NCBI RefSeq assembly: GCF_008638365.1
Contig: NZ_VWVU01000006.1
Location: forward strand, 1 to 64,000
Length of the DNA: 64,000 nt
Direction of reading: 5' to 3'
From: Nocardiopsis quinghaiensis
GTDB lineage: Bacteria; Actinomycetota; Actinomycetes; Streptosporangiales; Streptosporangiaceae
A model generated the notes under the pieces. The model did not search any database. It was given only the letters and a program-made list of their open reading frames with translations, and was not told the DNA's origin. Below are positions 43,011 to 51,576 of the stretch, one piece after another. The stretch's first letter is position 1. Each line of letters opens with the position of its first letter. Position numbers and translations under genes: made by a program.

Positions 43011-44399
43011 TCACGGCGCGGGCGGCAGGGCGATCACCGCACCGAACCCGGGGCGCCCGTCCCCGGGCAGTCCCTCGCCCAGCGTCAGCTCCCCTCCGGC
43101 CTCGCGGACCAGGTCGGCGACGATCGCCAGCCCCATCCCGGTCCCCTCGGTGTTCTGGTGCCGGGACGACCGCCAGAAGCGGTTCAGGGCGGCGCCGCGT
43201 TCCTCCTCCGTCAGTCCCTCCCCGTCGTCGAGCACGCTGATCCGGGCCGGATCCCCCACCCGGGCGCGCACCTCCACCCGGGTCCCCCCTGACAGGCGCA
43301 GGGCGTTGCTCACCAGTTCGTCGAGGATGCTGCCCAGGCCCCCGGCCGGAGCCTGCGCCCACACGCCCCCGGGGACGTCGGCGGACACGGAGATCCCCCT
43401 GGCCGCGCCCAGGGCGCGCCAGCGCTCCATCCGCGTGTCCAGCAGCTCGGAGACCTCCACGGTCTCCGAACCCGTCACACTCTCCAGCCGGGTCGCGGCC
43501 AGCAGGGAGTTGAGCATCCGGTGCATGGCCGTGGTCTCGTCCACGGCCACGGCGTGCGCCTCCCTGGCCTCCTCCGTGGTGAGGTGGGGCGCGAGGTTCT
43601 CCACCGCCAGGCGAAGGCTCGCAAGGGGGTTGCGCAGCTGGTGGGAGGCCTCGGAGACGAAGGAGCGCTGACGGTCCAGGGATCTGCGCACCACGCCGAC
43701 CATCGTGTTGAAGGACTCGGTGAGGCGGCGCAGCTCCGGCGGTCCGCGCTCGGCGTCCACCCGCACGTCCAGGTTCCCCGAGGCGACCGCTGTGGTGGCC
43801 GCGTCCAGTCCGCCGATGGGGCGCAGGACCCAGCGCGACAGCGGCAGCGAGGCCGCCGCCAGCAGTCCCAGAGGTACCAGGCTGAGCAGGGCGAGCCATC
43901 CCCACGAGCCGAGGATGTCGATACCGAGGCGACCGGTGGGGGCGACGAGGACGACCGCGCCGACCACCTCGCTGTCCCGGCCGACGGGTTCGGCGACCAC
44001 CAGGGGCCCGGCTGCCCAGGGCCAGACGGTGGTGGGCGGGGCGGGGCGCTCTCCGGCCAGGGCGATGGTGACGGTGTCCGGGGAGTCCAGGTCCGCGATG
44101 ACTTCGCGCATGCGCCCGGTGCTTCCGGACCCGGTCACGGTCTCGCCGTCGGGGGCGACCACGACCACCGGGATGCCGTAGAGCTCCTCGTAGCGGGACA
44201 TCTCCTGTACGAGCGCGTCCTGGCGGTCGGTCTCCAGGGCGGTGCGGGCCAGTGACGCGAACCGGCCCGCGTCCCCCAGCCGGTCGACGTACACCTCCTG
44301 GGTCCGCTGCTGGGCGACGACGGCCCCCAGCGGGATGACGGTCGCCGCGACCAGGACGAACGCGGCGGGCAGGAGGATGGCGAGCAGTCTGCGGAGCAA
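43011..44399 (-). CDS. Sensor histidine kinase
   Basis: A 462-residue membrane histidine kinase: first helix near residues 5-28, an extracytoplasmic sensor of about 130 residues, second helix near 165-190, HAMP ('LSRWVLRPIGGLDAATTAVASGNLDVRV'), phospho-acceptor H-box 'FVSEASHQLRNPLASLRL', and ATPase boxes 'DELVSNALRL', 'VLDDGEGL' and 'GTGMGLAIV'. Pairs with the response regulator whose stop lies 3 bp upstream of its TTG start. Similar kinases next to TAXI or tricarboxylate-binding proteins respond to carboxylates. Confidence 0.92.
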   Translation of the reverse strand: MLRRLLAILLPAAFVLVAATVIPLGAVVAQQRTQEVYVDRLGDAGRFASLARTALETDRQDALVQEMSRYEELYGIPVVVVAPDGETVTGSGSTGRMREVIADLDSPDTVTIALAGERPAPPTTVWPWAAGPLVVAEPVGRDSEVVGAVVLVAPTGRLGIDILGSWGWLALLSLVPLGLLAAASLPLSRWVLRPIGGLDAATTAVASGNLDVRVDAERGPPELRRLTESFNTMVGVVRRSLDRQRSFVSEASHQLRNPLASLRLAVENLAPHLTTEEAREAHAVAVDETTAMHRMLNSLLAATRLESVTGSETVEVSELLDTRMERWRALGAARGISVSADVPGGVWAQAPAGGLGSILDELVSNALRLSGGTRVEVRARVGDPARISVLDDGEGLTEEERGAALNRFWRSSRHQNTEGTGMGLAIVADLVREAGGELTLGEGLPGDGRPGFGAVIALPPAP

Positions 44400-44402
44400 G
44401 GC

Positions 44403-45071
44403 TCAGGACCCGTCGAGGACGTAGCCGACACCGCGCACGGTCCGGATGCGCACGGTGTGGCCGAGTTTGGCCCGCAGTGATCCGACGTGGGTGTCCAGCG
44501 TCCTGGAGGAGGCCTCCCACGCGGTGCCCCACACCTGGTCGAGGATCTGGTCGCGGGCCACGACCGACGGGGACCGGGAGGCGAGGAGGGAGAGCAGGTC
44601 GAACTCCTTGCGGGTCAGCTGGAGTTCGGCGCCGCCGGCCCTGGCCGCACGGGAGCCGGGGTCGACGGTGAGCGCGCCGACCCGGAGCCGGGGCTCCTCG
44701 TCGACGGCTCCGGCCCGCGCGGCGCGGGTGCGGCGCAGGACCGCGTCGATGCGGGCGAGGAGCTCGGCGACGCCGAAGGGCTTGACGACGTAGTCGTCGG
44801 CCCCGGCGCGCAGGCCGCGCACCCGGTCGCGCTCCTCCCCGCGTGCGGTGACGGCGATGATGGCGGTCTGCGGGCGGTCCCGGAGCCTGCGCAGCAGGTC
44901 GATGCCGTCGGCGTCGGGGAGGCCGAGGTCGAGGAGGACGACGTCGGCGGGCGGGGCGCCGAGGGCCCGTTCCGCGGTGGCCACCCGCTGGACGTCGAAG
45001 GACGCCGACCGCAGGGCGGTCACCAGGCCACGGGCGACCCGGTCGTCGTCCTCGACCACGAGAATGCGCAT
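44403..45071 (-). CDS. OmpR-family response regulator
   Basis: A 222-residue regulator with a receiver domain (acidic pair 'VVEDDDR', phospho-Asp in 'VVLLDLGLPDADG', Lys in 'DDYVVKPFG') and a C-terminal winged helix ('LTRKEFDLLSLLASRSPSVVARDQILDQVWG'). Phosphorylated by the adjacent kinase. Start ATG 45071 is the family-like start; ATG 45080 adds three residues. Likely targets are the TAXI and DASS genes next door. Confidence 0.93.
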   Translation of the reverse strand: MRILVVEDDDRVARGLVTALRSASFDVQRVATAERALGAPPADVVLLDLGLPDADGIDLLRRLRDRPQTAIIAVTARGEERDRVRGLRAGADDYVVKPFGVAELLARIDAVLRRTRAARAGAVDEEPRLRVGALTVDPGSRAARAGGAELQLTRKEFDLLSLLASRSPSVVARDQILDQVWGTAWEASSRTLDTHVGSLRAKLGHTVRIRTVRGVGYVLDGS

Positions 45072-45394
45072 GACCAGCATGGTAGGCAGTGTTCCACCCC
45101 GCTCATGGCACTCCGCCGGTCCGCGGCCGCCGGTGACACCCGGTCGGCGGTGGTGTGCGGCGGTCGGCCGGGGCGCGGTCCACCTCGGCGTGCGGACCGA
45201 ATGTCCTCGTGCGCTGGCTCCGTCCGTCTTTCGCGAAAGGCCGGGAGCGCCGTGCGGCGCCGGGAAATACGTGGTGTTCCTCTGTCTGAGTCGTGAAAGG
45301 GGATAAGCAAGTAAGAAAAGGGGCCTGGCACCCGGTGGCTTGTGAAAAGCCACCCGGCCGTCCGTCTCCGGCGACGGACGGCCGGGTGTCCTGG
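45072..45394. other. Region between response regulator and DoxX gene, with terminator
   Basis: 323 bp without a gene. Near its right end two hairpins follow each other: CCGGTGGCTT/AAGCCACC at about 45333-45354 and a perfect 14-bp stem at 45353-45386 (CCCGGCCGTCCGTC and complement), a strong terminator for the minus-strand DoxX gene. Confidence 0.7.
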
Positions 45395-45835
45395 TCAGGC
45401 GGCCGGTACGGGTTCAGAGGTCCGGCTATGGGAGCGGCCCCACGGCATGAGGCGGTCCAGTGAGTAGCGGCCGCCGGCGAAGCCGAGGGCCAGGGCGGTG
45501 GCGCCGAGGACCAGGGGGAACTCGAAACCGCCGACCAGGGGGTCGCCGAGGTGGGTGAAGTAGTAGGCGTTGGCCATCATGAAGGCCAGGAGGAGCCCGG
45601 CGAGGGGCAGTGCGAAGCCGACGATGAGCGCCAGTCCGGCACCCACCTCGATGAAGGCCCCGAGGAGGGCGGAGAACTGGGGGAAGGGGATCCCCAGGGC
45701 GGCGAAGCCCTGGGCGGTGCCGGCGGGGTCGGTCGCCTTCGGCCAACCGTGGGAGACGAAGACGAGGCCGACCGCCACCCTCGCGAGCAGTGTGGTGGCG
45801 TCGCCGACTCCGGATATGCGTGATCTCTCGGTCAT
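45395..45835 (-). CDS. DoxX-family membrane protein
   Basis: A 146-residue protein with four membrane helices and the DoxX pattern 'LLARVAVGLVFVSHGWPKATDPAG'. DoxX proteins occur in oxidative-stress and respiratory contexts; the exact role here is unknown. Start ATG 45835. Monocistronic. Confidence 0.9.
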   Translation of the reverse strand: MTERSRISGVGDATTLLARVAVGLVFVSHGWPKATDPAGTAQGFAALGIPFPQFSALLGAFIEVGAGLALIVGFALPLAGLLLAFMMANAYYFTHLGDPLVGGFEFPLVLGATALALGFAGGRYSLDRLMPWGRSHSRTSEPVPAA

Positions 45836-46147
45836 GGGGATTCCTGTTCTGTGAGCGGGTACCCGGAAATAGGCCGCGCTCCCAGTCCGATAACCGAGAC
45901 GGCGACCTTTTTCCGGGAGACCAAATGGTAATACTTATCCGCCTAGTCACATAGAGTGCTAAATCGGAAGATTTCCTACACCAGGCATTCACCCTGGTGA
46001 GGGCATATAACAGAACGTGGTTCAGTCCTGGCTCCCCGTACCCGTCGGCCCCGCGTACCGGGAGCCCTCCCCCGCCGCGAGCCCTCCCCGCGGGCAGGGC
46101 GCATCCGCGCGGGGCCGCTTGTCACCGCCGTCTGGGACCCTTCCGCC
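45836..46147. other. Intergenic region between DoxX and NADAR genes
   Basis: 312 bp, with an AT-richer stretch (about 45920-46020) that should hold the DoxX promoter. No gene or repeat recognised. Confidence 0.35.
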
Positions 46148-46720
46148 ATGACGGACACACGCGATCCCGTGGACGCACGCACGGTGGAGGAGTTGGTCGC
46201 CTCGGCGGGGCGGGCGAAGTACCTGTGCTTCTGGGGGCACAAGCCACCCGCGGACGGGGGTGTGTCGGCGAGCTGCCTGTCGCAGTGGTGGCCCGCCGCC
46301 TTCACCATGGACGGGATCGGCTACCCCACCGCCGAGCACTACATGATGGCCGCCAAGGCACGCCTGTTCGGCGACGCCGAGGCCGGGAAGCGGATCCTCG
46401 CCGCGGGCCACCCCCGGGACGCCAAGGTGGTCGGCCGCCAGGTCCGCGGCTTCGACCAGGGAGCCTGGGAGGCGGCCCGTTTCGAGATCGTGGTCGAGGC
46501 CGGCGTCGCCAAGTTCGGCCAGAACGCGGACCTGCGGGAGTTCCTGCTGGGCACCGGCGGGCGGGTGCTGGTGGAGGCCAGCCCCCGTGACCGGGTGTGG
46601 GGCATCGGGATGGGCGCGAAGAACGACGACGCGCAGGTCCCGGAACGCTGGCGGGGCCGCAACCTGCTGGGCTTCGCGCTGATGGAGGCCCGCGCCCGCC
46701 TCACCCCGGCCGCCCCCTGA
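46148..46720 (+). CDS. NADAR-family protein (YbiA-like)
   Basis: A 190-residue protein of the NADAR family, which acts on ADP-ribosyl or riboflavin-related N-glycosides. Conserved segments: 'YLCFWGHKPP', 'LSQWWPAAFTMDGIGYPTAEHYMMAAKARLFGD' and 'VWGIGMGAKNDDAQ...WRGRNLLGFALM'. Family members protect against toxic intermediates or remove ADP-ribose from nucleic acid. It stands alone here with no toxin or ADP-ribosyltransferase gene beside it. Confidence 0.92.
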   Translation: MTDTRDPVDARTVEELVASAGRAKYLCFWGHKPPADGGVSASCLSQWWPAAFTMDGIGYPTAEHYMMAAKARLFGDAEAGKRILAAGHPRDAKVVGRQVRGFDQGAWEAARFEIVVEAGVAKFGQNADLREFLLGTGGRVLVEASPRDRVWGIGMGAKNDDAQVPERWRGRNLLGFALMEARARLTPAAP

Positions 46721-46857
46721 CCCACCGCCGAGCGCCAGACCCCGTGGCCCGTCCGGTCGCCCGGGTCGTCGGCGGCCGGGTCGTCGGCCGCCGGGTCGGG
46801 AACGGTCATCAACGCGCGCTCCGGCGCGCGAGGCCCGGCAGGATCCGCCGACGGCGG

Positions 46858-47100
46858 TCAACGGCCCATGTACGCGCCCCCGTTGACCTGGACGACCTGG
46901 CCGGCGACGTGGCGTGCCTCGGTCATGGCGCCGCCACCACCGCGCAGCGCGGCGATGGAGCTGACGTTGACGGTCCGGTCCTCCTGTCCCCGAAAGCGGG
47001 GGAGCGGAGCCTGGGTGTGCGGGACGGTGGTGAGCACGTTCGCCGACCACGCGCCGGACCAGCCCTCCGCCGTCGCGGCGAGGCCGGGACCGGGCGCAAG
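46858..47100 (-). pseudogene. Remnant of a short-chain dehydrogenase gene
   Basis: The minus frame reads 'WSANVLTTV', then 'RTVNVSSIAALRGGGG', then jumps to 'HVAGQVVQVNGGAYMGR' and stop. These are SDR segments, but the catalytic Tyr-x3-Lys region between them and the whole N-terminal Rossmann part are missing. A decayed gene with an internal deletion; no start remains. Confidence 0.7.
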
Positions 47101-47486
47101 GGGTTTTTCGTTATCGCCCTACTGATACCGAATTGAGTGCGATGTGGCGATAACGAAGCCTCTTTCCGGATCAGCATCCGTGATCACCGCCGGATCATCC
47201 GAATTTCACCTGCCGTGCCTCCGTTTACGGCCGAGCCTCGCACCGGACAGGAGTAGAGTCCGATCACGCGGACAGCACGGTGCCCCGGCATCCGCGCCTG
47301 TTTCTCCGGAGCACTCCGGGTCTCGGCGCCCTCGCCGCACCCCGCAGGCACTCTCGCGGCCCGACCACGTACGTTCCGCCGCACGCCCCGGGAAACCGAT
47401 CCCATACGCACCCGCCGGTGCCACGCGCGTTCCGGGAAACGCACCGTCCTTTCCGACCAGGACGAACCACACTCCAGGGACTTCTC
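47101..47486. other. Intergenic region
   Basis: About 385 bp. AT-richer near 47110-47200, otherwise plain. Probably the promoter region of the small gene at 47487. No further feature identified. Confidence 0.35.
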
Positions 47487-47729
47487 ATGGCCTACTACCG
47501 CATCCAGTTGCGCGACGGTTCCTCCCACACCCTGCAGGCGGTGCGCATGCGCACCGACGCGAGCAGCCTCTACCTGGAGGAGCGCACCGCAGGGGCGTGG
47601 ACCGAGGTGTTCGCGAACCCTCTCACGGAGGTGGAGCGCGTCCAGCGCCGCTTCACCGAGAACGACGGCACCTGGACCTGGCTGAGCGAGCACCTGCCCG
47701 CTCCGGTCGGCGGCGTCCGGGCCTGGTGA
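47487..47729 (+). CDS. Small hypothetical protein
   Basis: An 80-residue protein starting ATG 47487 with CCAGGGA upstream. It reads like an all-beta domain ('MAYYRIQLRDGSSHTLQAVRM', 'SLYLEERTAGAWTEVFANPL') and ends in a Trp-rich helix. Family not recognised. Good codon bias supports it. Confidence 0.7.
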   Translation: MAYYRIQLRDGSSHTLQAVRMRTDASSLYLEERTAGAWTEVFANPLTEVERVQRRFTENDGTWTWLSEHLPAPVGGVRAW

Positions 47730-47734
47730 GGACC

Positions 47735-47768
47735 GGTAGCCGGTGCCGGGTGCCCGGCACCGGCTACC
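47735..47768. terminator. Perfect hairpin and tandem repeats between convergent genes
   Basis: A 16-bp perfect stem GGTAGCCGGTGCCGGG/CCCGGCACCGGCTACC with a 2-nt loop. It is followed to 47793 by tandem CCGGCTA units that copy one arm, which points to slippage expansion. Confidence 0.85.
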
Positions 47769-47790
47769 GGCTACCGGCTACCGGCACCGG

Positions 47791-48555
47791 CTACCAGGGC
47801 AGGACGCCGTAGCTCTCCGGGTCCGATGCGGAGGCCAGGTGGCCCCACAGCGCCCCGTTCGGCCCGTCGTCGGGCAGGGTCGCCAGGTGCAGGCTCACCC
47901 GCGCGCCCTGCTCGGGGGTGCGGTGACCCGTGTTGTGGTTGAGGTCGGTCTCGCAGTATCCGGGGTTGGCCGCGTTCACCTTGGCCCCGGTTTCCGCGAG
48001 GGCCTTGGCGTACAGGGCCGTCACCATGTTCACCGCCGCCTTCGAGGCGGGGTACCCGACGTTGCCCCGCATCGCGAAGAACGGGCTGGCCGGGTCGGTC
48101 ATCGTCCCGATCGAGCCGATCTCGCTGGACACGTTCACCACCCGTGCGGACTCCGAGCGGCGCAGCAGGTCCAGGAACGCGTCGGTAACCGTCACCATGC
48201 CCACCACGTTCACCTCCAGCATCTGGAGGAACGCGGTCGGATCGGTCTCACCGAGATCGCCCCAGCCCATGGCCACGCCCGCGTTGTTGACCAGCACGTC
48301 CAGCCGCCCGAAGTCCGCCTCCACCCGTGCGGCGGCGGCCCGGACGCTCTCGATGTCGGTGACGTCGACCGCCAGAGCGCGGGCGTCGACCCCTTCCTCG
48401 CGCAGTGCCTTCTCGGCCTCGGTGCCACGTGCGGCGTCCCGGGACCCGACCAACACCGTCATCCCCTCCAGACCCAGCAGTCGCGCGGTCTGGAATCCGA
48501 TTCCCTTGTTCGCCCCGGTCACGAGGGCGATCCTGTCGTTCTGTGTCTTCGCCAT
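47791..48555 (-). CDS. Short-chain dehydrogenase/reductase
   Basis: A 254-residue NAD(P)-dependent SDR. Cofactor motif 'LVTGANKGIGFQTA' at the N-terminus, 'LVNNAGVAMG' (NNAG), catalytic Ser in 'VVNVSSEIGS' and 'YPASKAAVNM' (YxxxK). It resembles carbonyl reductase-type enzymes acting on quinones or ketones. Start ATG 48555 behind GGGAGA; ATG 48564 is alternative. Divergent from the XRE gene, which probably regulates it. Confidence 0.92.
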   Translation of the reverse strand: MAKTQNDRIALVTGANKGIGFQTARLLGLEGMTVLVGSRDAARGTEAEKALREEGVDARALAVDVTDIESVRAAAARVEADFGRLDVLVNNAGVAMGWGDLGETDPTAFLQMLEVNVVGMVTVTDAFLDLLRRSESARVVNVSSEIGSIGTMTDPASPFFAMRGNVGYPASKAAVNMVTALYAKALAETGAKVNAANPGYCETDLNHNTGHRTPEQGARVSLHLATLPDDGPNGALWGHLASASDPESYGVLPW

Positions 48556-48684
48556 GTCTCCCATCGTGGAGACGAACCGGGAGACGAGGAAGGAACGGTC
48601 GAGACTGGTATCAGCGGTACCACTGTCAGGAGCGCGGTTCTGGGGCACCCTGGGGGAGAGGGCACCGATCTGAGGAGGCACCCG

Positions 48685-49623
48685 ATGGTGGACCGCGGCG
48701 AACTCGCGGCGTTCCTGCGCGACCGGCGGGCCAGGATCGGCCCCGGCGACGCCGGACTGCCCGAGACCGGGCGCCGCCGCACCCCGGGACTGCGCCGCCA
48801 GGAGGTGGCCCAGCTCGCCGGGATGTCGGTGGAGTACTACGTGCGGCTGGAACAGGCGCGCGGCCCCAACCCGTCCCGGCAGGTGCTGTCGGCGCTCTCA
48901 CGCGCCCTGATGCTGAACGTGGACGAACGCGCCTACCTCTTCCGGATCGCGGACGCGGAACCACCGGCCACCCGGGGGGTGAACCGCGAGATCACCCCGG
49001 CGGTGCACTACCTGCTGAACGGCCTGACCACCACCCCCGCCTACGTGCTGGATGCCAAGTACGACGTACTCGCGTGGAACCGGATGGCCACCTACTTCAT
49101 CGGGGACATGACGGCGCTGCCGGAGGACCGGCGCAACATCATCGAGTGGATGTTCTCCCAGCCGGACGACGCCCCGCACTGGGACGACCCGAACACCGAC
49201 TGCTTCACCCGCCACTCGGTCGCGGACCTGCGCGCCACCTACGCCCGCTACCCCGGCGATCCGGACATCGCCCGCCTGGTCACCACCCTGCTGGGCACCT
49301 CGCCGAGGTTCACCCGCATGTGGGAGTCGCGCGAGGTGCGGGAGCGGCGCGGATTCAGCAAGAGGGTGGAGCACCCCCTCGTGGGGACGCTGGAGTTCGA
49401 GTGCCAGATCCTGTCCGTGCCCGACAACGACCAGCAGGTCATGATGTACTGCCCCGAGCCCGGCTCCCCCACCGAACGGGCGATGGAGCGTCTGGCCGCC
49501 GAGTTCCCCGCGCCCTCACCCGAGCACGTTCCCCCTCTGTCCCGGCCGCTGGGACCGGTGCCCCGCGGCCCGGGCGGGCCGGTCGGGGCCCCGCCGCCCT
49601 CCGTGGAGGCCGACACACGCTGA
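48685..49623 (+). CDS. XRE-family regulator with MmyB-like ligand domain
   Basis: A 312-residue regulator: helix-turn-helix 'RRRTPGLRRQEVAQLAGMSVEYYVRLEQARGPNPS' (residues 30-65), then a MmyB-like PAS-type domain ('PAYVLDAKYDVLAWNRMATYFIGD', 'VEHPLVGTLEFECQIL') that in homologues binds fatty acids. AGGAGG six bases before ATG 48685. Divergent from an SDR gene, a pairing repeatedly seen in actinomycetes. The C-terminus is Pro-rich. Confidence 0.93.
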   Translation: MVDRGELAAFLRDRRARIGPGDAGLPETGRRRTPGLRRQEVAQLAGMSVEYYVRLEQARGPNPSRQVLSALSRALMLNVDERAYLFRIADAEPPATRGVNREITPAVHYLLNGLTTTPAYVLDAKYDVLAWNRMATYFIGDMTALPEDRRNIIEWMFSQPDDAPHWDDPNTDCFTRHSVADLRATYARYPGDPDIARLVTTLLGTSPRFTRMWESREVRERRGFSKRVEHPLVGTLEFECQILSVPDNDQQVMMYCPEPGSPTERAMERLAAEFPAPSPEHVPPLSRPLGPVPRGPGGPVGAPPPSVEADTR

Positions 49624-49645
49624 CCCGGTCCGAGGGGTCCGGGGT

Positions 49646-49682
49646 GGCGGGACCTCCGAAGGGCTCGGTCGGAGGTCCCGCC
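49646..49682. terminator. GC hairpin between XRE and ABC operon
   Basis: Perfect 14-bp stem GGCGGGACCTCCGA/TCGGAGGTCCCGCC with a 9-nt loop, between convergent genes. Confidence 0.8.
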
Positions 49683-49690
49683 GACGCGGG

Positions 49691-50608
49691 TCAGCCCTTG
49701 ACGGCGCCCGCGGTCATGCCTCCGCGCCAGTAGCGCTGGAGGACGATGATGGCGATGATCAGCGGGATGACCGACAGCATGGAGCCCGTCACCACCCGCG
49801 TGTACATCTCGATGTCACGGCCCTGGTAGGACTGCCAGGTCACCAGGCCCAGGGTGATCGGGTACAGCCCCTCGTCGGCGAGCATCACCAGCGGCAGGAA
49901 GTAGTTGTTCCAGATGCCCACCATCTGGAACAGGAACACCGTCACCAGTGCGGGGGCCATCATGCGCAGCCCGAGCGTGAAGAAGATGCGTCCCTCGCCC
50001 GCGCCCTCCAGCCGGGCCGACTCGATGACGGAGTCGGGCACCGACGCGTCGGCGTAGATCCGGCACAGGTAGAGGCCGAACGGGGAGATGAGGCTGGGCA
50101 GCAGGACCGCCAGGTAGGTGTTGGCCAGGCCGATCTGGCTGAACAGCAGGTACAGCGGCAGGGCGGTGGCCGCCGCTGGGACGAGCACACCGCCCAGGAC
50201 CAGGCCGAAGACCAGTTCGCGGCCCCGGAAGTCGTACTTGGCCAGGGCGTACCCGGCGGCGGCCGCCAGCAGGGTGGCCAGCGAGGCGCCGAGCACCGAG
50301 TACAGGAGGCTGTTGAGGGTCCAGCGCCAGAAGATGCCGCCGTTGTAGGTGAGGACCTCGGAGATGTTCGTGAACAGGACGAAGTCCTCGCCCAGCCCGA
50401 AACCGAACGAGTTGAACAGGTCCGAGGTGGTCTTGGTCGCGGCCACGAACACCCAGTACACCGGTACCAGGAAGTAGACGGCGGCGACGGCGAGGATCGC
50501 GGTGACCAGGATCCTTGACCTGGTGGAGGCACCGGTCGCGGTGCCCCGGCCCCCGGGGCGGCGCCGCGCGGGCGCCGCGTCGCCCTTCTTGACGTCGGTC
50601 GTGGTCAT
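49691..50608 (-). CDS. Sugar ABC transporter permease (MalG-like)
   Basis: A 305-residue permease with six helices. The EAA loop is 'ESARLEGAGEGRIFFTLGLRMMAP' and the C-terminal 'QRYWRGGMTAGAVKG' is typical of CUT1 sugar importers. It overlaps the partner permease gene (ATGA). Third gene of the set; no ATPase gene is adjacent, as usual for CUT1 systems that share MsiK. Confidence 0.93.
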   Translation of the reverse strand: MTTTDVKKGDAAPARRRPGGRGTATGASTRSRILVTAILAVAAVYFLVPVYWVFVAATKTTSDLFNSFGFGLGEDFVLFTNISEVLTYNGGIFWRWTLNSLLYSVLGASLATLLAAAAGYALAKYDFRGRELVFGLVLGGVLVPAAATALPLYLLFSQIGLANTYLAVLLPSLISPFGLYLCRIYADASVPDSVIESARLEGAGEGRIFFTLGLRMMAPALVTVFLFQMVGIWNNYFLPLVMLADEGLYPITLGLVTWQSYQGRDIEMYTRVVTGSMLSVIPLIIAIIVLQRYWRGGMTAGAVKG

Positions 50609-51576
50609 CGCCGCCGGTCCTTCCTGTTGACCAACCAGAGAAACCCGAACGAGAGCACGAACGCGGTCAGGGCCACGATGACCGACTGCGCCGCCGCCAC
50701 GTTGTAGTCGTTGTCGGTGAACGCGGAGTTGTACGCCGCCATGTTCGGCGTGTACGCGGAGTCGATGTTCACCGTGAACGCCGCCAGGATCTGCGGCTCG
50801 GCGAACAGTTGGAGGGTTCCGATGATCGAGAAGACGGTGGTCAGCACCAGGGCGGGACGGATCAGCGGCAGCTGGATGTTCCAGGCGGTCTGGAGCGGTC
50901 CGGCCCCGTCGATACGCGCCGACTCGTACAGCTCGCTCGGGATCGTCTTGAGCTGCGCGACGAGGATCAGCATGTTGTAGCCGATGAACAGCCACGTGAT
51001 GATGTTGGCGATGGACCACAGCACGCTGTTCGGACCGAGCAGGTCCGGCTCCAGGCCCGCCCATCCGGCCACGTCCAGGACCGGGGACAGGCCCGGGACG
51101 TACAGGAAGCCCCACAGCAGCGAGGCCACCACGCCGGGGACGCCGTAGGGCATGAAGTACAGGGCGCGGAAGAAGCCGGGCCAGCGGGCCGAGGCCGACT
51201 CCAGGAGCAGGGCCAGTACCAGGGCCAGGCCGATCATGACCGGGACCTGGACGACGCCGAAGAGCAGCACGCGGCCGATGGAGTCGACGAACGTCTCCTG
51301 GCCCAGGGCCCGGGCGTAGTTGTCGAACCCGGCGAAGACGGTCTCCCGGCCCTCCTCGCCGAACAGGCCGAACCGGCGGATCTGGATGAGGCTCTGGTAG
51401 AGCGCGTACAGGATCGGCAGGACGAAGCAGAGGGCGAACAGCGTCAGGAACGGTCCGACGAAACCCCAGGGGATGAGGGCCCTGGACGGGAACCGGCGGC
51501 GGGGAGGCACGGCGGGGGCCGTGCCCGGTCTGTCCGGGGAGTCCGCTCCGGGCGCGGTACGCGTGGTGGCGGTCAT
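50605..51576 (-). CDS. Sugar ABC transporter permease (MalF-like)
   Basis: A 323-residue CUT1 permease with a basic, Pro-rich N-terminus and six to seven helices; EAA loop 'ELYESARIDGAGPLQTAWNIQLPLIRPA'. Overlaps both neighbours by ATGA, so the three transport genes are one translational unit. Likely forms a heterodimer with the 49691 permease to import a beta-glucoside or oligosaccharide. Confidence 0.93.
   Translation of the reverse strand: MTATTRTAPGADSPDRPGTAPAVPPRRRFPSRALIPWGFVGPFLTLFALCFVLPILYALYQSLIQIRRFGLFGEEGRETVFAGFDNYARALGQETFVDSIGRVLLFGVVQVPVMIGLALVLALLLESASARWPGFFRALYFMPYGVPGVVASLLWGFLYVPGLSPVLDVAGWAGLEPDLLGPNSVLWSIANIITWLFIGYNMLILVAQLKTIPSELYESARIDGAGPLQTAWNIQLPLIRPALVLTTVFSIIGTLQLFAEPQILAAFTVNIDSAYTPNMAAYNSAFTDNDYNVAAAQSVIVALTAFVLSFGFLWLVNRKDRRR

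Noticed and set aside
47735-47793. A short CRISPR-like array from the repeated CCGGCTA units
   Set aside because: Units are 7 bp with no spacers; they are slippage copies of a terminator arm.
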